Source of the DNA: Micromonospora cathayae
GTDB lineage: Bacteria > Actinomycetota > Actinomycetes > Mycobacteriales > Micromonosporaceae
Assembly (NCBI RefSeq): GCF_028993575.1
Contig: NZ_CP118615.1
Span: 3,997,001 to 4,061,000 of the forward strand
Direction: 5' to 3'
DNA: 64,000 nucleotides
Every line of letters starts with the position of its first letter. Positions within the stretch are counted from its first letter, which is position 1. Under the pieces are notes generated by a model. That model did not search any database. It was not told the origin of the DNA and worked only from the letters and a program-made list of their open reading frames with translations. A program made the translations under genes and the position numbers. Shown here piece by piece: positions 55,417 to 63,891 of this stretch.

Positions 55417-56931
55417 ATGTCGCCGTTCACGCCCGCCCTCCGGCTGCACGACCGGTTCGTCCTGCGCGAACGCATCGGGCGCGGTGGGATGTCCGAGGTG
55501 TGGCGGGCCGACGACGAGGTGCTGCACCGCCCGGTCGCGGTGAAGGCGCTCGCCGGCCAGTTCGCCACCGACCCCGAGCTGCGCGCCACCATCCAACGCG
55601 AGGCCCGCGCGGCGGCCCGGCTCACCCATCCGCACGTCACCCAGGTGTACGACTACGGCGAGGCCACCCTGCCCGGCGGGATGGTGGTGCCGTACCTGGT
55701 GATGGAACTGGTCGCGGGGGAGAACCTCGCCGACCGGCTGACCCGGGGGCCGCTCGCCTGGCCGGACGCCGTCCGGTCCGGCGGGCAGATCGCCGCCGCG
55801 CTCGCCGCCGCGCACCGCATCGGGGTGGTGCACCGGGACGTCAAACCGGGCAACGTGCTGCTCACCGACACCGGCGCGAAGGTGCTCGACTTCGGCATCG
55901 CCGCGCTGGCCGGCCCGCCCCGGCGGAGCACCGAAGGCAGCAGCCGGGAACCGTTGATGGGTACGCCCGCCTACCTGGCCCCGGAACGGTTCGGTGCCGG
56001 CCCGCCCGACCCGGCCAGCGACGTCTACGCCCTCGGCGCGGTGCTCTACCGGATGATCACCGGCCGGGCGCCGTTGCCGGTGCACAGTTGGCAGGACGCA
56101 CTGGCCGTGCACGTCCGGGGTACCCCGGTGCCACCGATGGGGGTACCCGAGCTGCCCGCCGACGTCGAGCGGCTGGTACTGGCCTGTCTGGCCGCCGACC
56201 CGACCGGCCGGCCCACCGCCGCCGAGGTCGCCGCCCGGCTGGGCGCGGGCGCCCCCGAGCATCCACCCACCACGGTCCTGCCGGTCCTGTCGCGCGCCGA
56301 CCACCCACCCACCCTCGTGGACCGGTCCATCCGGGGTGGGCCGCCCGCCCCGGAACGGCCGGATCGGATCGTCGCCGACCGACCCGACCCGTGGACACCG
56401 ACCGCCGGTGCGTCCGTCCGGCCCTCGTCCGTCGGGCCGGCGTCGCGCCGGTCGAACCGTACCGTGGGCGTACTGGTCGCGGTGGGGGTGGCGCTGCTCG
56501 TCGGTCTGGTCGGGGTGATCGCCCTCGGTGGGTCATCCGACGAACCGGCCGCCGGGCCGGCCACCGCGTCCGCGGGCCCGCCGGCCACGCCGGCCCAGCT
56601 CCCGCCGACCACCCGCCCCGCGCCGGCCGCCACCCGAACCCCACCGACCACCCTGCGCGACCTGGCCGACGAGGTCGAGTCGGTGATCAGCCAGGCCGAG
56701 CGGCGGGGCACCCTCGACGGGAAGGCCGCCCAGCGGCTCCGCGAGGAACTCGCCAAACTGGAGTCGGGCAAGCCGAAGGACCGGGCCAAGCGGCTCCGGG
56801 AGCTACGCAAGCGCCTCGACGAGGCGGTCGAGGACGAGCAGATCGACGAGACCGCCGGCACCCGCCTGCTGACCATGCTGGACCGGTTCCCCGGCGGCCG
56901 GGCCGAGGACGAGCCGGACGACGAGGACTGA
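55417..56931 (+). CDS. Transmembrane Ser/Thr protein kinase (Hanks type)
   Basis: 504 residues. Kinase domain 1-270: glycine loop RIGRGGMSEVW, VAVKAL Lys, catalytic HRDVKPGNVLL, DFG variant DFGIAAL, TPAYLAPERF in the activation segment. A Pro/Arg-rich juxtamembrane region follows, then one membrane helix (VGVLVAVGVALLVGLVGVIA) near 350-372. The extracellular tail is Thr/Pro-rich and ends in a charged helical domain (EVESVISQAERRGTLDGKAA, LRELRKRLDEAVEDEQID) rather than PASTA repeats. The ligand is unknown. The ATG at 55417 is at the kinase start. Confidence 0.93.
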   Translation: MSPFTPALRLHDRFVLRERIGRGGMSEVWRADDEVLHRPVAVKALAGQFATDPELRATIQREARAAARLTHPHVTQVYDYGEATLPGGMVVPYLVMELVAGENLADRLTRGPLAWPDAVRSGGQIAAALAAAHRIGVVHRDVKPGNVLLTDTGAKVLDFGIAALAGPPRRSTEGSSREPLMGTPAYLAPERFGAGPPDPASDVYALGAVLYRMITGRAPLPVHSWQDALAVHVRGTPVPPMGVPELPADVERLVLACLAADPTGRPTAAEVAARLGAGAPEHPPTTVLPVLSRADHPPTLVDRSIRGGPPAPERPDRIVADRPDPWTPTAGASVRPSSVGPASRRSNRTVGVLVAVGVALLVGLVGVIALGGSSDEPAAGPATASAGPPATPAQLPPTTRPAPAATRTPPTTLRDLADEVESVISQAERRGTLDGKAAQRLREELAKLESGKPKDRAKRLRELRKRLDEAVEDEQIDETAGTRLLTMLDRFPGGRAEDEPDDED

Positions 56932-57022
56932 CCGGCCCGCCGCACGGCCACGCCGCCCGACCCGGCCGCACGGTCACGCCGCTGTGCCGCTGCACCGCCG
57001 AGCGCCGAGCCGGCCGCCCGGG

Positions 57023-57847
57023 TCAGCTCACCTCGACGGGGTCGCCGACGCGGACCGTGCCGGGCCGGACGACCTGGGCGTACACGCCGACGCAGGGGAG
57101 GGGACCGAGCTGCGGCACCGGCACCTGCCGGTTCAACCTGGCCGGTACCCGCAGCGCGCCGGGGTCGCCGGGCAGGCTGCCGTGGGCCAGGGTCGGCACC
57201 GCGCAGCGCGGCGTCGGCACCAGCACCCGCAGCACCACCTCACGGCCGATCCGGACGTCCCGTCCGATCCAGTCGTTCTCCACGAACCCGGCGTCCGTTC
57301 CGGTCCGGACCACCAGGTTCGGCCGGTACCGCACCGCGTCGACGGTCCGTCCCGGGGTGGCGGCGGCGATGCGCTCCAGGGTGGCGGTGGTGAGCAGGTG
57401 TACCGGGGCGAAGTCCACGAAGGACACCGGGTCGGCCCCACCGCCGAGCGGGGTCCGGTCGACCGTCACGTCGGCGGTGATCCCGGCCGCCAGCACCTCG
57501 TCGGGCCGGGCCCGGTCCAGGGTCGCGCCCGGCGGTACGGTGGCGGTCAACGTCACCGGGGCACCGAGCACCTCGCTGAGCACCTCGTCCACGTCGTCGG
57601 TGCCGGCGAGCTCCCGACCGTCGGGCAGCGTGATCCGGACCGGGCCGGGCGCGGCGCCCGAGGCGCGCAGGGCCAGCATCGTCCGCCACCGTCGGGGATT
57701 CTTCGCGCTGACCACCCGGCCGGTGGCCCGGTCCAGCAGCGCCAGGCGGCGGTCGCCCGCGAGCCCGGCCGGGGTGACCGTCGCCTCCGGGAGCAGCTCA
57801 CCGAGCATCGACTTCACCGGGTACCGCCGGATGCTCTCGATGTTCAT
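57023..57847 (-). CDS. MOSC domain protein
   Basis: 274 residues. An N-terminal beta-barrel segment (MNIESIRRYPVKSMLGELLP, LAGDRRLALLDRATGRVVSA) is followed by a MOSC domain with PVHLLTTATLERIAAATPGR, RYRPNLVV, and the cysteine-containing VLVPTPRCAVPTLAHG. This is the layout of mARC/YcbX-type Mo-cofactor enzymes that reduce N-hydroxylated compounds; the Cys expected to bind Mo is in TPRCAVP. The ATG at 57847 follows AAGGGGA. Stands alone. Confidence 0.88.
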   Translation of the reverse strand: MNIESIRRYPVKSMLGELLPEATVTPAGLAGDRRLALLDRATGRVVSAKNPRRWRTMLALRASGAAPGPVRITLPDGRELAGTDDVDEVLSEVLGAPVTLTATVPPGATLDRARPDEVLAAGITADVTVDRTPLGGGADPVSFVDFAPVHLLTTATLERIAAATPGRTVDAVRYRPNLVVRTGTDAGFVENDWIGRDVRIGREVVLRVLVPTPRCAVPTLAHGSLPGDPGALRVPARLNRQVPVPQLGPLPCVGVYAQVVRPGTVRVGDPVEVS

Positions 57848-58047
57848 CTGTCCCCTTCGGCCGTCCCGGCGCGACACCATCTGCACACCGTGTCGGGACC
57901 GTAACGTACCGGTCGATTCCGACACCGGTTCCCGACCCCCGGGGACGGGCACGGCGGCGCGATGCCGGCGGTGTCCGGTCCGGGGTCGGGTGTCCGGTTT
58001 CCGGAGCGGGTGATCCGTTGACGGCGGCGACCCCGGCCGGGCGGGGT

Positions 58048-58177
58048 GGAATGTGGGCCGGGGGTGGGTGGTTACATCTCCCGGACGGCCGAGGAGGAGC
58101 CCTGGTGGGCCGGGCCTGGATCCGGGATGCGGGTCGGGTCGGTGGAATGCCGGTGGCCGCCCGGTGGTTGTACATGG
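58048..58177 (+). promoter_or_regulatory. Two tandem ECF-type promoters GGAAT-N18-GTT
   Basis: GGAAT at 58048 is followed after exactly 18 bases by GTTACATC (58071); GGAAT at 58144 after exactly 18 bases by GTTGTACATGG (58167). The second is a near copy of the promoter of the C39-type peptidase at 21418-21451. They lie 210 and 111 bases before the lysozyme-like ATG. The rest of the 57848-58287 gap contains no supportable gene. Confidence 0.65.
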
Positions 58178-58287
58178 TTCGGCGCGGTGAGCCAGGCTCC
58201 CGGCCGACCTCCTGATCTTTGTTTCGGCGTGCGTGCCCTGCCCCCGCAGGTGTGCGTGCGTTCCCCCGTGTGGATTGGAGTTCCCCC

Positions 58288-58887
58288 ATGAACACGATCA
58301 TGAGCACGACGCTGCTGCGGAAGACTGTTCTGGGTGTCGCCGGTCTGGCGTTCGCCGGTGGTGTGGTGGCCGGTCCGGTCGCCGGTGCGGTGGACGCGGC
58401 TCCGGCTCATGCCGCGCCGGTGGCGGTGCAGGCGGACAAGCCGGACACCGGCAAGCTGCTGCCCCACGGCACGCCGGGCGGCCAGTCGAGCATCCCGCTG
58501 AACGCCGAGCAGACCGCCAACGCCAAGGCCATCGTCAAGGCCACCAAGAAGGCCGGCATGGACGAGCGGGCCGCCGTGGTCGCCATCGCGACCAGCCTGC
58601 AGGAGTCGAAGCTGGAGAACCTGGGTCACCTCGGTGACCGCAACGACCACGACTCGCAGGGCCTGTTCCAGCAGCGTCCGTCCAGTGGTTGGGGCACGGT
58701 CGAGCAGATCACCGACCCCGAGTACTCCACGACCGCGTTCCTGAAGGGCCTGAAGCAGGTCGACGGCTGGCAGGACATGCCGCTGACCCAGGCCGCGCAG
58801 AAGGTCCAGGTGTCCGCCTACCCGGACCACTACGCGCAGTGGGAGAAGCAGGCCGCTGACCTGGTCGCCGCACACTGGAACAGCTGA
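58288..58887 (+). CDS. Secreted lysozyme-like / lytic transglycosylase-like protein
   Basis: 199 residues. A signal peptide covers residues 1-43 (hydrophobic VLGVAGLAFAGGVVAGPVAG, cleavage near AHAAP). The mature domain has the pattern seen in actinobacterial wall hydrolases: ERAAVVAIATSLQESKLENL, DHDSQGLFQQRPSSGWGTVE, FLKGLKQVDGWQDMPLTQAA, and QVSAYPDHYAQWE. The Glu in LQESKL is the expected catalytic acid. It probably acts on peptidoglycan outside the cell. Controlled by the tandem ECF-type promoters upstream and closed by a perfect hairpin. Confidence 0.8.
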   Translation: MNTIMSTTLLRKTVLGVAGLAFAGGVVAGPVAGAVDAAPAHAAPVAVQADKPDTGKLLPHGTPGGQSSIPLNAEQTANAKAIVKATKKAGMDERAAVVAIATSLQESKLENLGHLGDRNDHDSQGLFQQRPSSGWGTVEQITDPEYSTTAFLKGLKQVDGWQDMPLTQAAQKVQVSAYPDHYAQWEKQAADLVAAHWNS

Positions 58888-58893
58888 GTCACC

Positions 58894-58928
58894 AACGGGC
58901 CGGTACCCGCAACGGGTACCGGCCCGTT
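58894..58928 (+). terminator. Perfect hairpin terminator of the lysozyme-like gene
   Basis: AACGGGCCGGTACCCG (58894-58909) pairs base for base with CGGGTACCGGCCCGTT (58913-58928) around a three-base loop, six bases past the stop codon. Confidence 0.85.
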
Positions 58929-58970
58929 CGGCTGCCCACCGGGCGGTACGGTTGCCGGGTGGAGGGACCG

Positions 58971-59930
58971 ATGCCGGCGCAGACCCGGCCCCCGGACGCC
59001 CCGGCCGCCGAGCCGTCGAGTGTGCTGCTGCCCGGCCACGACGTGCCGCTGGGCCGGTACACCACGGTGCGGCGGCTGCTGCCGCAGCGGCCCCGCCGGA
59101 TGGTCGGGGCCTGGTGCTTCGTCGACCACTTCGGCCCGGACGACGTCGGCGTCGGGCAGCGACCGGGCATGCAGGTGCCGCCGCACCCGCACACCGGCCT
59201 GCAGACCGTCACCTGGCTGCTCGACGGCGAGATCCTGCACCGGGACAGCCTCGGCAACGTCCAGGCGATCCGTCCCGGCCAGCTCAACGTGATGACCTCC
59301 GGGCACGGCATCGCCCACTCGGAGAAGTCCCCGCCGGCACGGCCGTCGGTGATGCACGGCGTCCAGCTCTGGGTGGCCCTCCCGGAGGGGACCCGGTCCG
59401 GCCCGCCCGGCTTCAGCCACCACGCCGAGCTGCCCCGCTGGCGCGACGGTGACCTGGACGTCACCCTGCTCGTCGGGGAACTGGCCGGCAACCGTTCCCC
59501 GGCGGTGGTGCACACGCCGCTGCTCGGCGCGCAGCTCGAACCCCGGGGCGCCGGCCCGGTTCGGGTGCCGCTGCGCCGGGACTTCGAGTACGGCGTGCTC
59601 GCCATGTCCGGCGCCGCCGAGGTGGACGGCGTACGGCTCACCCCCGGCGGGCTGCTGTACGTCGCGCCGGGCCGGGAGACCCTGACCGTGGCGCACGGTA
59701 CGGACGCCCGGCTGCTGCTGCTCGGCGGCGCGCCGTTCGAGGAGCCACTGGTGATGTGGTGGAACTTCGTCGGCCGCTCGCACGACGAGATCGTGGCCGC
59801 CGCGCAGGACTGGGCCGCCGGACGGCGGTTCGGCACGGTGGTGGACGACCCGGAGCCGCCACTGCCGGCACCGGCGATGCCCACCGTCCGGCTCAAGGCC
59901 CGCGACCGGCACGGCCGCATGCACGACTGA
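58971..59930 (+). CDS. Pirin-family protein
   Basis: 319 residues. Bicupin with the pirin signature: MVGAWCFVDHFGPDDVG, PPHPHTGLQTVTWLLDGEIL, HRDSLGNVQAIRPGQLNVMT, SGHGIAHSEKSP; the His cluster and Glu would bind iron. Pirins act as redox-sensitive regulators or quercetinase-like dioxygenases; which applies here is not shown. The ATG at 58971 has GGAGGGACC just upstream; a GTG four codons earlier is also possible. Confidence 0.93.
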   Translation: MPAQTRPPDAPAAEPSSVLLPGHDVPLGRYTTVRRLLPQRPRRMVGAWCFVDHFGPDDVGVGQRPGMQVPPHPHTGLQTVTWLLDGEILHRDSLGNVQAIRPGQLNVMTSGHGIAHSEKSPPARPSVMHGVQLWVALPEGTRSGPPGFSHHAELPRWRDGDLDVTLLVGELAGNRSPAVVHTPLLGAQLEPRGAGPVRVPLRRDFEYGVLAMSGAAEVDGVRLTPGGLLYVAPGRETLTVAHGTDARLLLLGGAPFEEPLVMWWNFVGRSHDEIVAAAQDWAAGRRFGTVVDDPEPPLPAPAMPTVRLKARDRHGRMHD

Positions 59931-59992
59931 ACGAGGGTGCCGACCCGGCCCGGTGGCAGGAGTGGTCCGGCCGGGCACGGGTAGTCGCGGGC

Positions 59993-60658
59993 ATGGCGAC
60001 GACTGCGACCTCGAGCATCGAGGACAAGAAGCGGCTGGTCCGCAGGCTGGCCGGGGCCGGCCGGGGCTTCGCCGAGCAGTACGGCTTCCGGGTCACCAAC
60101 AACCCGGGCAGCCTCTTCCAGTTGCTGGTCCTGTCGGTGCTGCTGGCCCGGCCGGGCGACTTCCGGCGGGCCCTGGACGCCACCCGGGCGCTGCGGGACG
60201 CCGGCTGGGACAGCGCCGCCCGGATGTCCCGTTCGTTGCACGAGCAGCGGACCCGGGTACTGCGGGACAACGGCTTCCGTAGCGACCCGGATGCGCTGGC
60301 CGACCTGCTCGGCGACCTCGCCCTGACCGTCCTGCGCGACTACCGGGGTGACCTGCGTCGGCTGCGCGCGGTCGCCCACCACGACCCGGCCCGGGAACGG
60401 GACCTGCTGGCCCGGCTTCCCGGCGTGGACCAGCCGGTGGTGGACCTCTTCCTCCGCGAGGTGCAGGCGTTGTGGCGGGAGGTGGCACCGGTCGCCGACC
60501 GCCGGGCGCTCGCCGCCGCCCGACGGCTGGGGCTGGGACGGTCCGCCGGCGACCTGGCCGGCCTCGCCGGCAGCGGCGAGTCCGAGCGGCTGGCCTGGCT
60601 GGTCGGTGCGCTCGCCCGGGTGGACCTGGAGCAGGGGTACGCCGAGCTGACCAGGTGA
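59993..60658 (+). CDS. Endonuclease III-like helix-hairpin-helix protein, probable
   Basis: 221 residues, alpha-helical and Arg/Leu-rich. NPGSLFQLLVLSVLLARPGD near the N-terminus corresponds to the conserved helix of HhH-GPD DNA glycosylases, and LLARLPGVDQPVVDLFLREV resembles the helix-hairpin-helix (LPGV) element with the glycosylase Asp position. The Fe-S cluster Cys residues and the usual catalytic Lys are not evident, so it may be a degenerate relative. It begins 62 bases past pirin. Function uncertain. Confidence 0.5.
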   Translation: MATTATSSIEDKKRLVRRLAGAGRGFAEQYGFRVTNNPGSLFQLLVLSVLLARPGDFRRALDATRALRDAGWDSAARMSRSLHEQRTRVLRDNGFRSDPDALADLLGDLALTVLRDYRGDLRRLRAVAHHDPARERDLLARLPGVDQPVVDLFLREVQALWREVAPVADRRALAAARRLGLGRSAGDLAGLAGSGESERLAWLVGALARVDLEQGYAELTR

Positions 60659-60877
60659 CCGGCCGCCGTGCGTTGTCCCACAGTTTCGCCATAACCATCC
60701 GTACGGGGGACCTGGCCTCGTACGCTGGTCGTGGCAGTGATGCCCGCCCGGTTCGGGCGGACATCGACCGCCTGGCGGTGGTGACCCGGTACGGGTCCGT
60801 TGACCGCCGGTCACGGTTGTCGCGTGGCGCCCGGGTCGCGGTTCGTGGCCCGGGCGCTCGCCTGCCCCCGGACGTTC

Positions 60878-61537
60878 TCAGCCGGCGAAGCCGGCCACCA
60901 GGTTCACCGCCGCGGCGATGATGATCGCCCCGAAGAGGTACGACACCAGCATGTGCCGCAGCACCGTGGCCCGCATCTCGTTGCTGCACAGGTCGGTGTC
61001 CGAGACCTGGAAGGTGGCCCCGACGGTGAACGCGACGTACGCGAAGTCCGCGTACCGGGGCGGCTCGTCCTGGTGGAAGTCGATGCCCCCGTCCGGGCCG
61101 GTGTAGTAGATCCGGGCGTACCGGGTGGTGAAGACGGTATGCACCACACACCAGGAGAGCAGCACGCTGGTCACGCCCAGCCCGCCGTGCAGGCTCCGGG
61201 GCAGTCCGGGCGGAGCGGAGCGGGCGGTGCCCATGATGATGCCCACCGCCACCAGGCTCGCCACGCAGGCGGTCAGCAGCAGCACGTCGCGGACCGCCCG
61301 GTTCGGGTCCTCGTGGATCGCCAGCCGGGCGGTCCGTTCCGCGTCCATCGGCCAGAGCGCCCGCCAGGCCAGCACCAGGTAGGTCAGGGCGGCGGCGTCC
61401 CAGCCGACCAGCGGGGCGAGTCGCGGGGTGCCGAGCACGCCGAACGACACCCCCGCGCAGAGGCCGATCAGGCCCATCACGACGAGCTGGACCGAGGCCG
61501 GCGTCGGCCGGTCCGGATGCCGCGACAGGTGCCACAC
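60878..61537 (-). CDS. DUF1345 membrane protein
   Basis: 219 residues with five or so membrane helices (LVVMGLIGLCAGVSFGVLGT, DVLLLTACVASLVAVGIIMG, SVLLSWCVVHTVFTTRYARI, LVSYLFGAIIIAAAVNLVAG). The family motif is GGIDFHQDEPPRYADFAYVA, then FTVGATFQVSDTDL. Function is unknown. The GTG at 61537 is the first start that gives a short basic lead-in before helix 1. The 219-base gap upstream of its stop, 60659-60877, contains no gene I can support. Confidence 0.82.
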   Translation of the reverse strand: MWHLSRHPDRPTPASVQLVVMGLIGLCAGVSFGVLGTPRLAPLVGWDAAALTYLVLAWRALWPMDAERTARLAIHEDPNRAVRDVLLLTACVASLVAVGIIMGTARSAPPGLPRSLHGGLGVTSVLLSWCVVHTVFTTRYARIYYTGPDGGIDFHQDEPPRYADFAYVAFTVGATFQVSDTDLCSNEMRATVLRHMLVSYLFGAIIIAAAVNLVAGFAG

Positions 61538-61565
61538 CGCTGTCCGCCCGGCCCGCCGCCGCCCG

Positions 61566-61835
61566 TCAGATCCGGCGCAGGTGCTGCGCGACGCGGGTGT
61601 GCGGCTCCCGGGCCTGCGCCGCCCGCTGGGCCGGGTCGACCTCGGGCGCGGCGTCGATCCGTGCCGAGCGGGCCACCTCGCGCCCGTTGGCGTAGTCCAC
61701 CGGCGGCAGCGCCCGCAGCGCCCGCAGCACCTCCGGCGGCGCACCCTCCCGTTCGGCCTGCCGGAGCACGTCGTCCCGGCCCGCCGGGTAGTCCAGGCTC
61801 GACAGGTACCGCAGCACGTCGGTGTCACTCACCAT
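61566..61835 (-). CDS. DUF2795 protein
   Basis: 89 residues. The core LRYLSSLDYPAGRDDVLRQA, EREGAPPEVLRALRALPPVD, YANGREV matches the small DUF2795 helical domain. Role unknown. It is 28 bases upstream of the DUF1345 gene on the same strand, so the two are probably one transcript. Confidence 0.85.
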   Translation of the reverse strand: MVSDTDVLRYLSSLDYPAGRDDVLRQAEREGAPPEVLRALRALPPVDYANGREVARSARIDAAPEVDPAQRAAQAREPHTRVAQHLRRI

Positions 61836-62020
61836 GACAGGAATCCCCCGCCCTCTGGTCCGTCCGGGTCACGACCGGGCGCGGTTACCCGTCCACCGGC
61901 CGGTCACGCCCGTCCCGGTCGGCCAAAAAGCGGGCGTACCGGTACCGTTTCCCCTGGCCGGGGACGGGTACCTGCCGGGTTCGCGCAGCCGACGTTCGCG
62001 CAGCCGGAGGGAGTGCGGGC

Positions 62021-62431
62021 ATGAACTACGACACCTTCGTCGACCAGGTCGCCCAGCGGGCCGGGGTGCCCTCGGCCCGGGCGGTCGAGTTGAGCCGGGC
62101 GACGCTGGAGACCCTGGCGGAGCGGCTGACCGGGGGAGAGGCACTGGATCTGGCCGCCCAACTGCCCAAGCCGCTGCAACTGCTGCTGCGGAAGACCCCG
62201 AGCACCGAGCACGCCGAGCGGTTCGGCGCGGCCGAGTACGTGGCCCGGGTCGGCCAGCGCGCCGACGTGGACCCGGCAGCGGCCCGGGCCGGCATCCGCG
62301 CCGTGTTCACCACGTTGCGCGAGGCGGTCACCGGCGGCGAGTTCGACGACGTCGCCGCCCAGCTGCCCCGCGACTACCGGGACCTGGTGGAGCCGGCGAT
62401 GGCCCCCGGCGCGACCCTCCGCCGCGCCTGA
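62021..62431 (+). CDS. DUF2267 protein
   Basis: 136 residues. MNYDTFVDQVAQRAGVPSAR begins the first helical half (ATLETLAERLTGGEALDLAA, QLPKPLQLLL) and ARAGIRAVFTTLREAVTGGE, FDDVAAQLPRDYRDL the second; this pseudo-repeat is characteristic of DUF2267. Function unknown. GGAGGGAG precedes the ATG, behind a 13-base direct repeat GTTCGCGCAGCCG (61980 and 61995). Confidence 0.9.
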   Translation: MNYDTFVDQVAQRAGVPSARAVELSRATLETLAERLTGGEALDLAAQLPKPLQLLLRKTPSTEHAERFGAAEYVARVGQRADVDPAAARAGIRAVFTTLREAVTGGEFDDVAAQLPRDYRDLVEPAMAPGATLRRA

Positions 62432-62506
62432 CCCCACCACCCGCGCGTCGGTCCGTCCAGCTGCGTGTCCGGCGGCGGCCCGTCCGGCCCGCGCGGGGCG
62501 AGCGGT

Positions 62507-62580
62507 GACGGCTGGTCCGGGACGCGTGCCGGGCGACGGCTGGTCCGGGGCGCACGCCGGGCGACGGCCCCCGTCGGGCC
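62507..62580. repeat. 28-bp tandem repeat between convergent genes
   Basis: GACGGCTGGTCCGGG recurs at 62507 and 62535, and a third partial copy starts at 62563, each 28 bases apart. It fills the gap between the DUF2267 and CoA-transferase stops and may form hairpins; no coding role. Confidence 0.55.
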
Positions 62581-62591
62581 GACGGCGGTCG

Positions 62592-63770
62592 TCAGGCGAC
62601 GGCGGTGGCGGCGCGGAGGGCGTCGATCCGGTCGGCGGGGTAGCCGAGTTCGGCGAGGATCTCGTCGGTGTGCTCGCCGGGATGCGGTGGCGGACGACGC
62701 AGCGCGGTCGGAGTGCCGGAGAACCGGGGCGCGGGGGCCGGCTGCGGCACCCCGTCGGCGGACACGAAGACGCCCCGGTCGGCCAGGTGCGGGTGGTCCG
62801 GGGCCTCCGCCCAGTCGAGCACCGGGGCCAAGCAGGCGTCCGATCCGCCGGCCAGTTCGGTCCACTCGTCCCGGGTGCGGGTCCGGAACAGCCGGGCCCA
62901 GGCCCGCCGCAGCGCCGGCCAGTTCGCCGGGTCGGTCCGGTCCAGCGCCTCGTCCGGCGGCAGCGGGAAGCCGGTCCGGCGGACCAGTTCGGCGTAGAAC
63001 TGCGGCTCCAGCGCCCCCACCGCCACGTACCGGCCGTCGGCGCACTCGTACGTGTCGTAGAAGGGCGCGCCGCCGTCGAGCAGGTTCACCCCGCGCGGGT
63101 CCTGCCACATGCCCATCCGGCGCAGGGCGTGGATCTGGGTGCTGAGCACCGCCACGCCGTCCACGATCGCCGCGTCGACCACCTGCCCCCGGGCGCCACC
63201 CTGGACGGCGTACAGCGCGGAGACGATGCCCAGCGCCAGCATCATCCCGCCGCCACCGAAGTCACCGAGCAGGTTCAGCGGCGGCACCGGGGCCTGCCCG
63301 GCGCGGCCGATGCCGTGCAGCGCGCCGGTCAGCGCCAGGTATCCGATGTCGTGGCCGGCGTACGGGGCGTTCGGCCCGTGCTGTCCCCAGCCGGTCATCC
63401 GGCCGTAGACCAGCCGCGGGTTGACCGCGAGGCACTCGGCGGGGCCCACGCCGAGGCGCTCGGTCACGCCTGGGCGGAAGCCCTCGATCAGCGCGTCCGC
63501 GTCGCGGACCAGCGCGAGCACCACCTCCCGCCCGCCGGCGGTCTTCAGGTCGACCCCGACCGAGCGGCGGCCCCGGTTGAGCAGGTCGGGGTGCGGGGTG
63601 CCGAAGGCCGCCGGGCGGACCTCGGTGGCCCGGTCCACCCGGACCACGTCCGCGCCCAGGTCGGCGAGCATCATCGCGGCGAACGGGCCGGGCCCGATGC
63701 CGGCCAGTTCCACCACCCGCAGGCCGGTGAGCGGACCGGTCGCCGGGGCACTCTCCTCGGTCACCGGCAC
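62592..63770 (-). CDS. CaiB/BaiF family CoA transferase, alpha-methylacyl-CoA racemase-like
   Basis: 392 residues. Class III CoA-transferase fold: LTGLRVVELAGIGPGPFAAM, MLADLGADVVRVDR, NRGRRSVGVDLK, LIEGFRPGVTERLG, YGRMTGWGQHGPNAPYAGHD, then IGYLALTGALHGIGR. The GHDIGY Asp and an upstream His match the catalytic residues of AMACR/MCR, so racemisation of 2-methylacyl-CoA is more likely than CoA transfer. The GTG at 63770 is preferred; a longer frame to 63893 adds basic, unrelated residues and overlaps the divergent gene's start region. Confidence 0.88.
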   Translation of the reverse strand: MPVTEESAPATGPLTGLRVVELAGIGPGPFAAMMLADLGADVVRVDRATEVRPAAFGTPHPDLLNRGRRSVGVDLKTAGGREVVLALVRDADALIEGFRPGVTERLGVGPAECLAVNPRLVYGRMTGWGQHGPNAPYAGHDIGYLALTGALHGIGRAGQAPVPPLNLLGDFGGGGMMLALGIVSALYAVQGGARGQVVDAAIVDGVAVLSTQIHALRRMGMWQDPRGVNLLDGGAPFYDTYECADGRYVAVGALEPQFYAELVRRTGFPLPPDEALDRTDPANWPALRRAWARLFRTRTRDEWTELAGGSDACLAPVLDWAEAPDHPHLADRGVFVSADGVPQPAPAPRFSGTPTALRRPPPHPGEHTDEILAELGYPADRIDALRAATAVA

Positions 63771-63891
63771 ACCATAGGACACCCGGGACTTTCCGTGGGG
63801 CCGAGGAAAGTTCGGCGGATCCGATCGGATCATGGATTCGGCCGCACGGAAGTCGTAGTCTCGGCGCAGTCGTGCGGTGGAAGGATCGCTC

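Noticed and set aside
60659..60877. Small RNA or short gene in the 219-base gap before the DUF1345 stop
   Set aside because: No start with binding site, no clear hairpin-terminated transcript and no tRNA fold was found.
62507..62580. CRISPR or attachment site
   Set aside because: Only two and a half direct copies without spacers; no integrase or tRNA gene adjoins.
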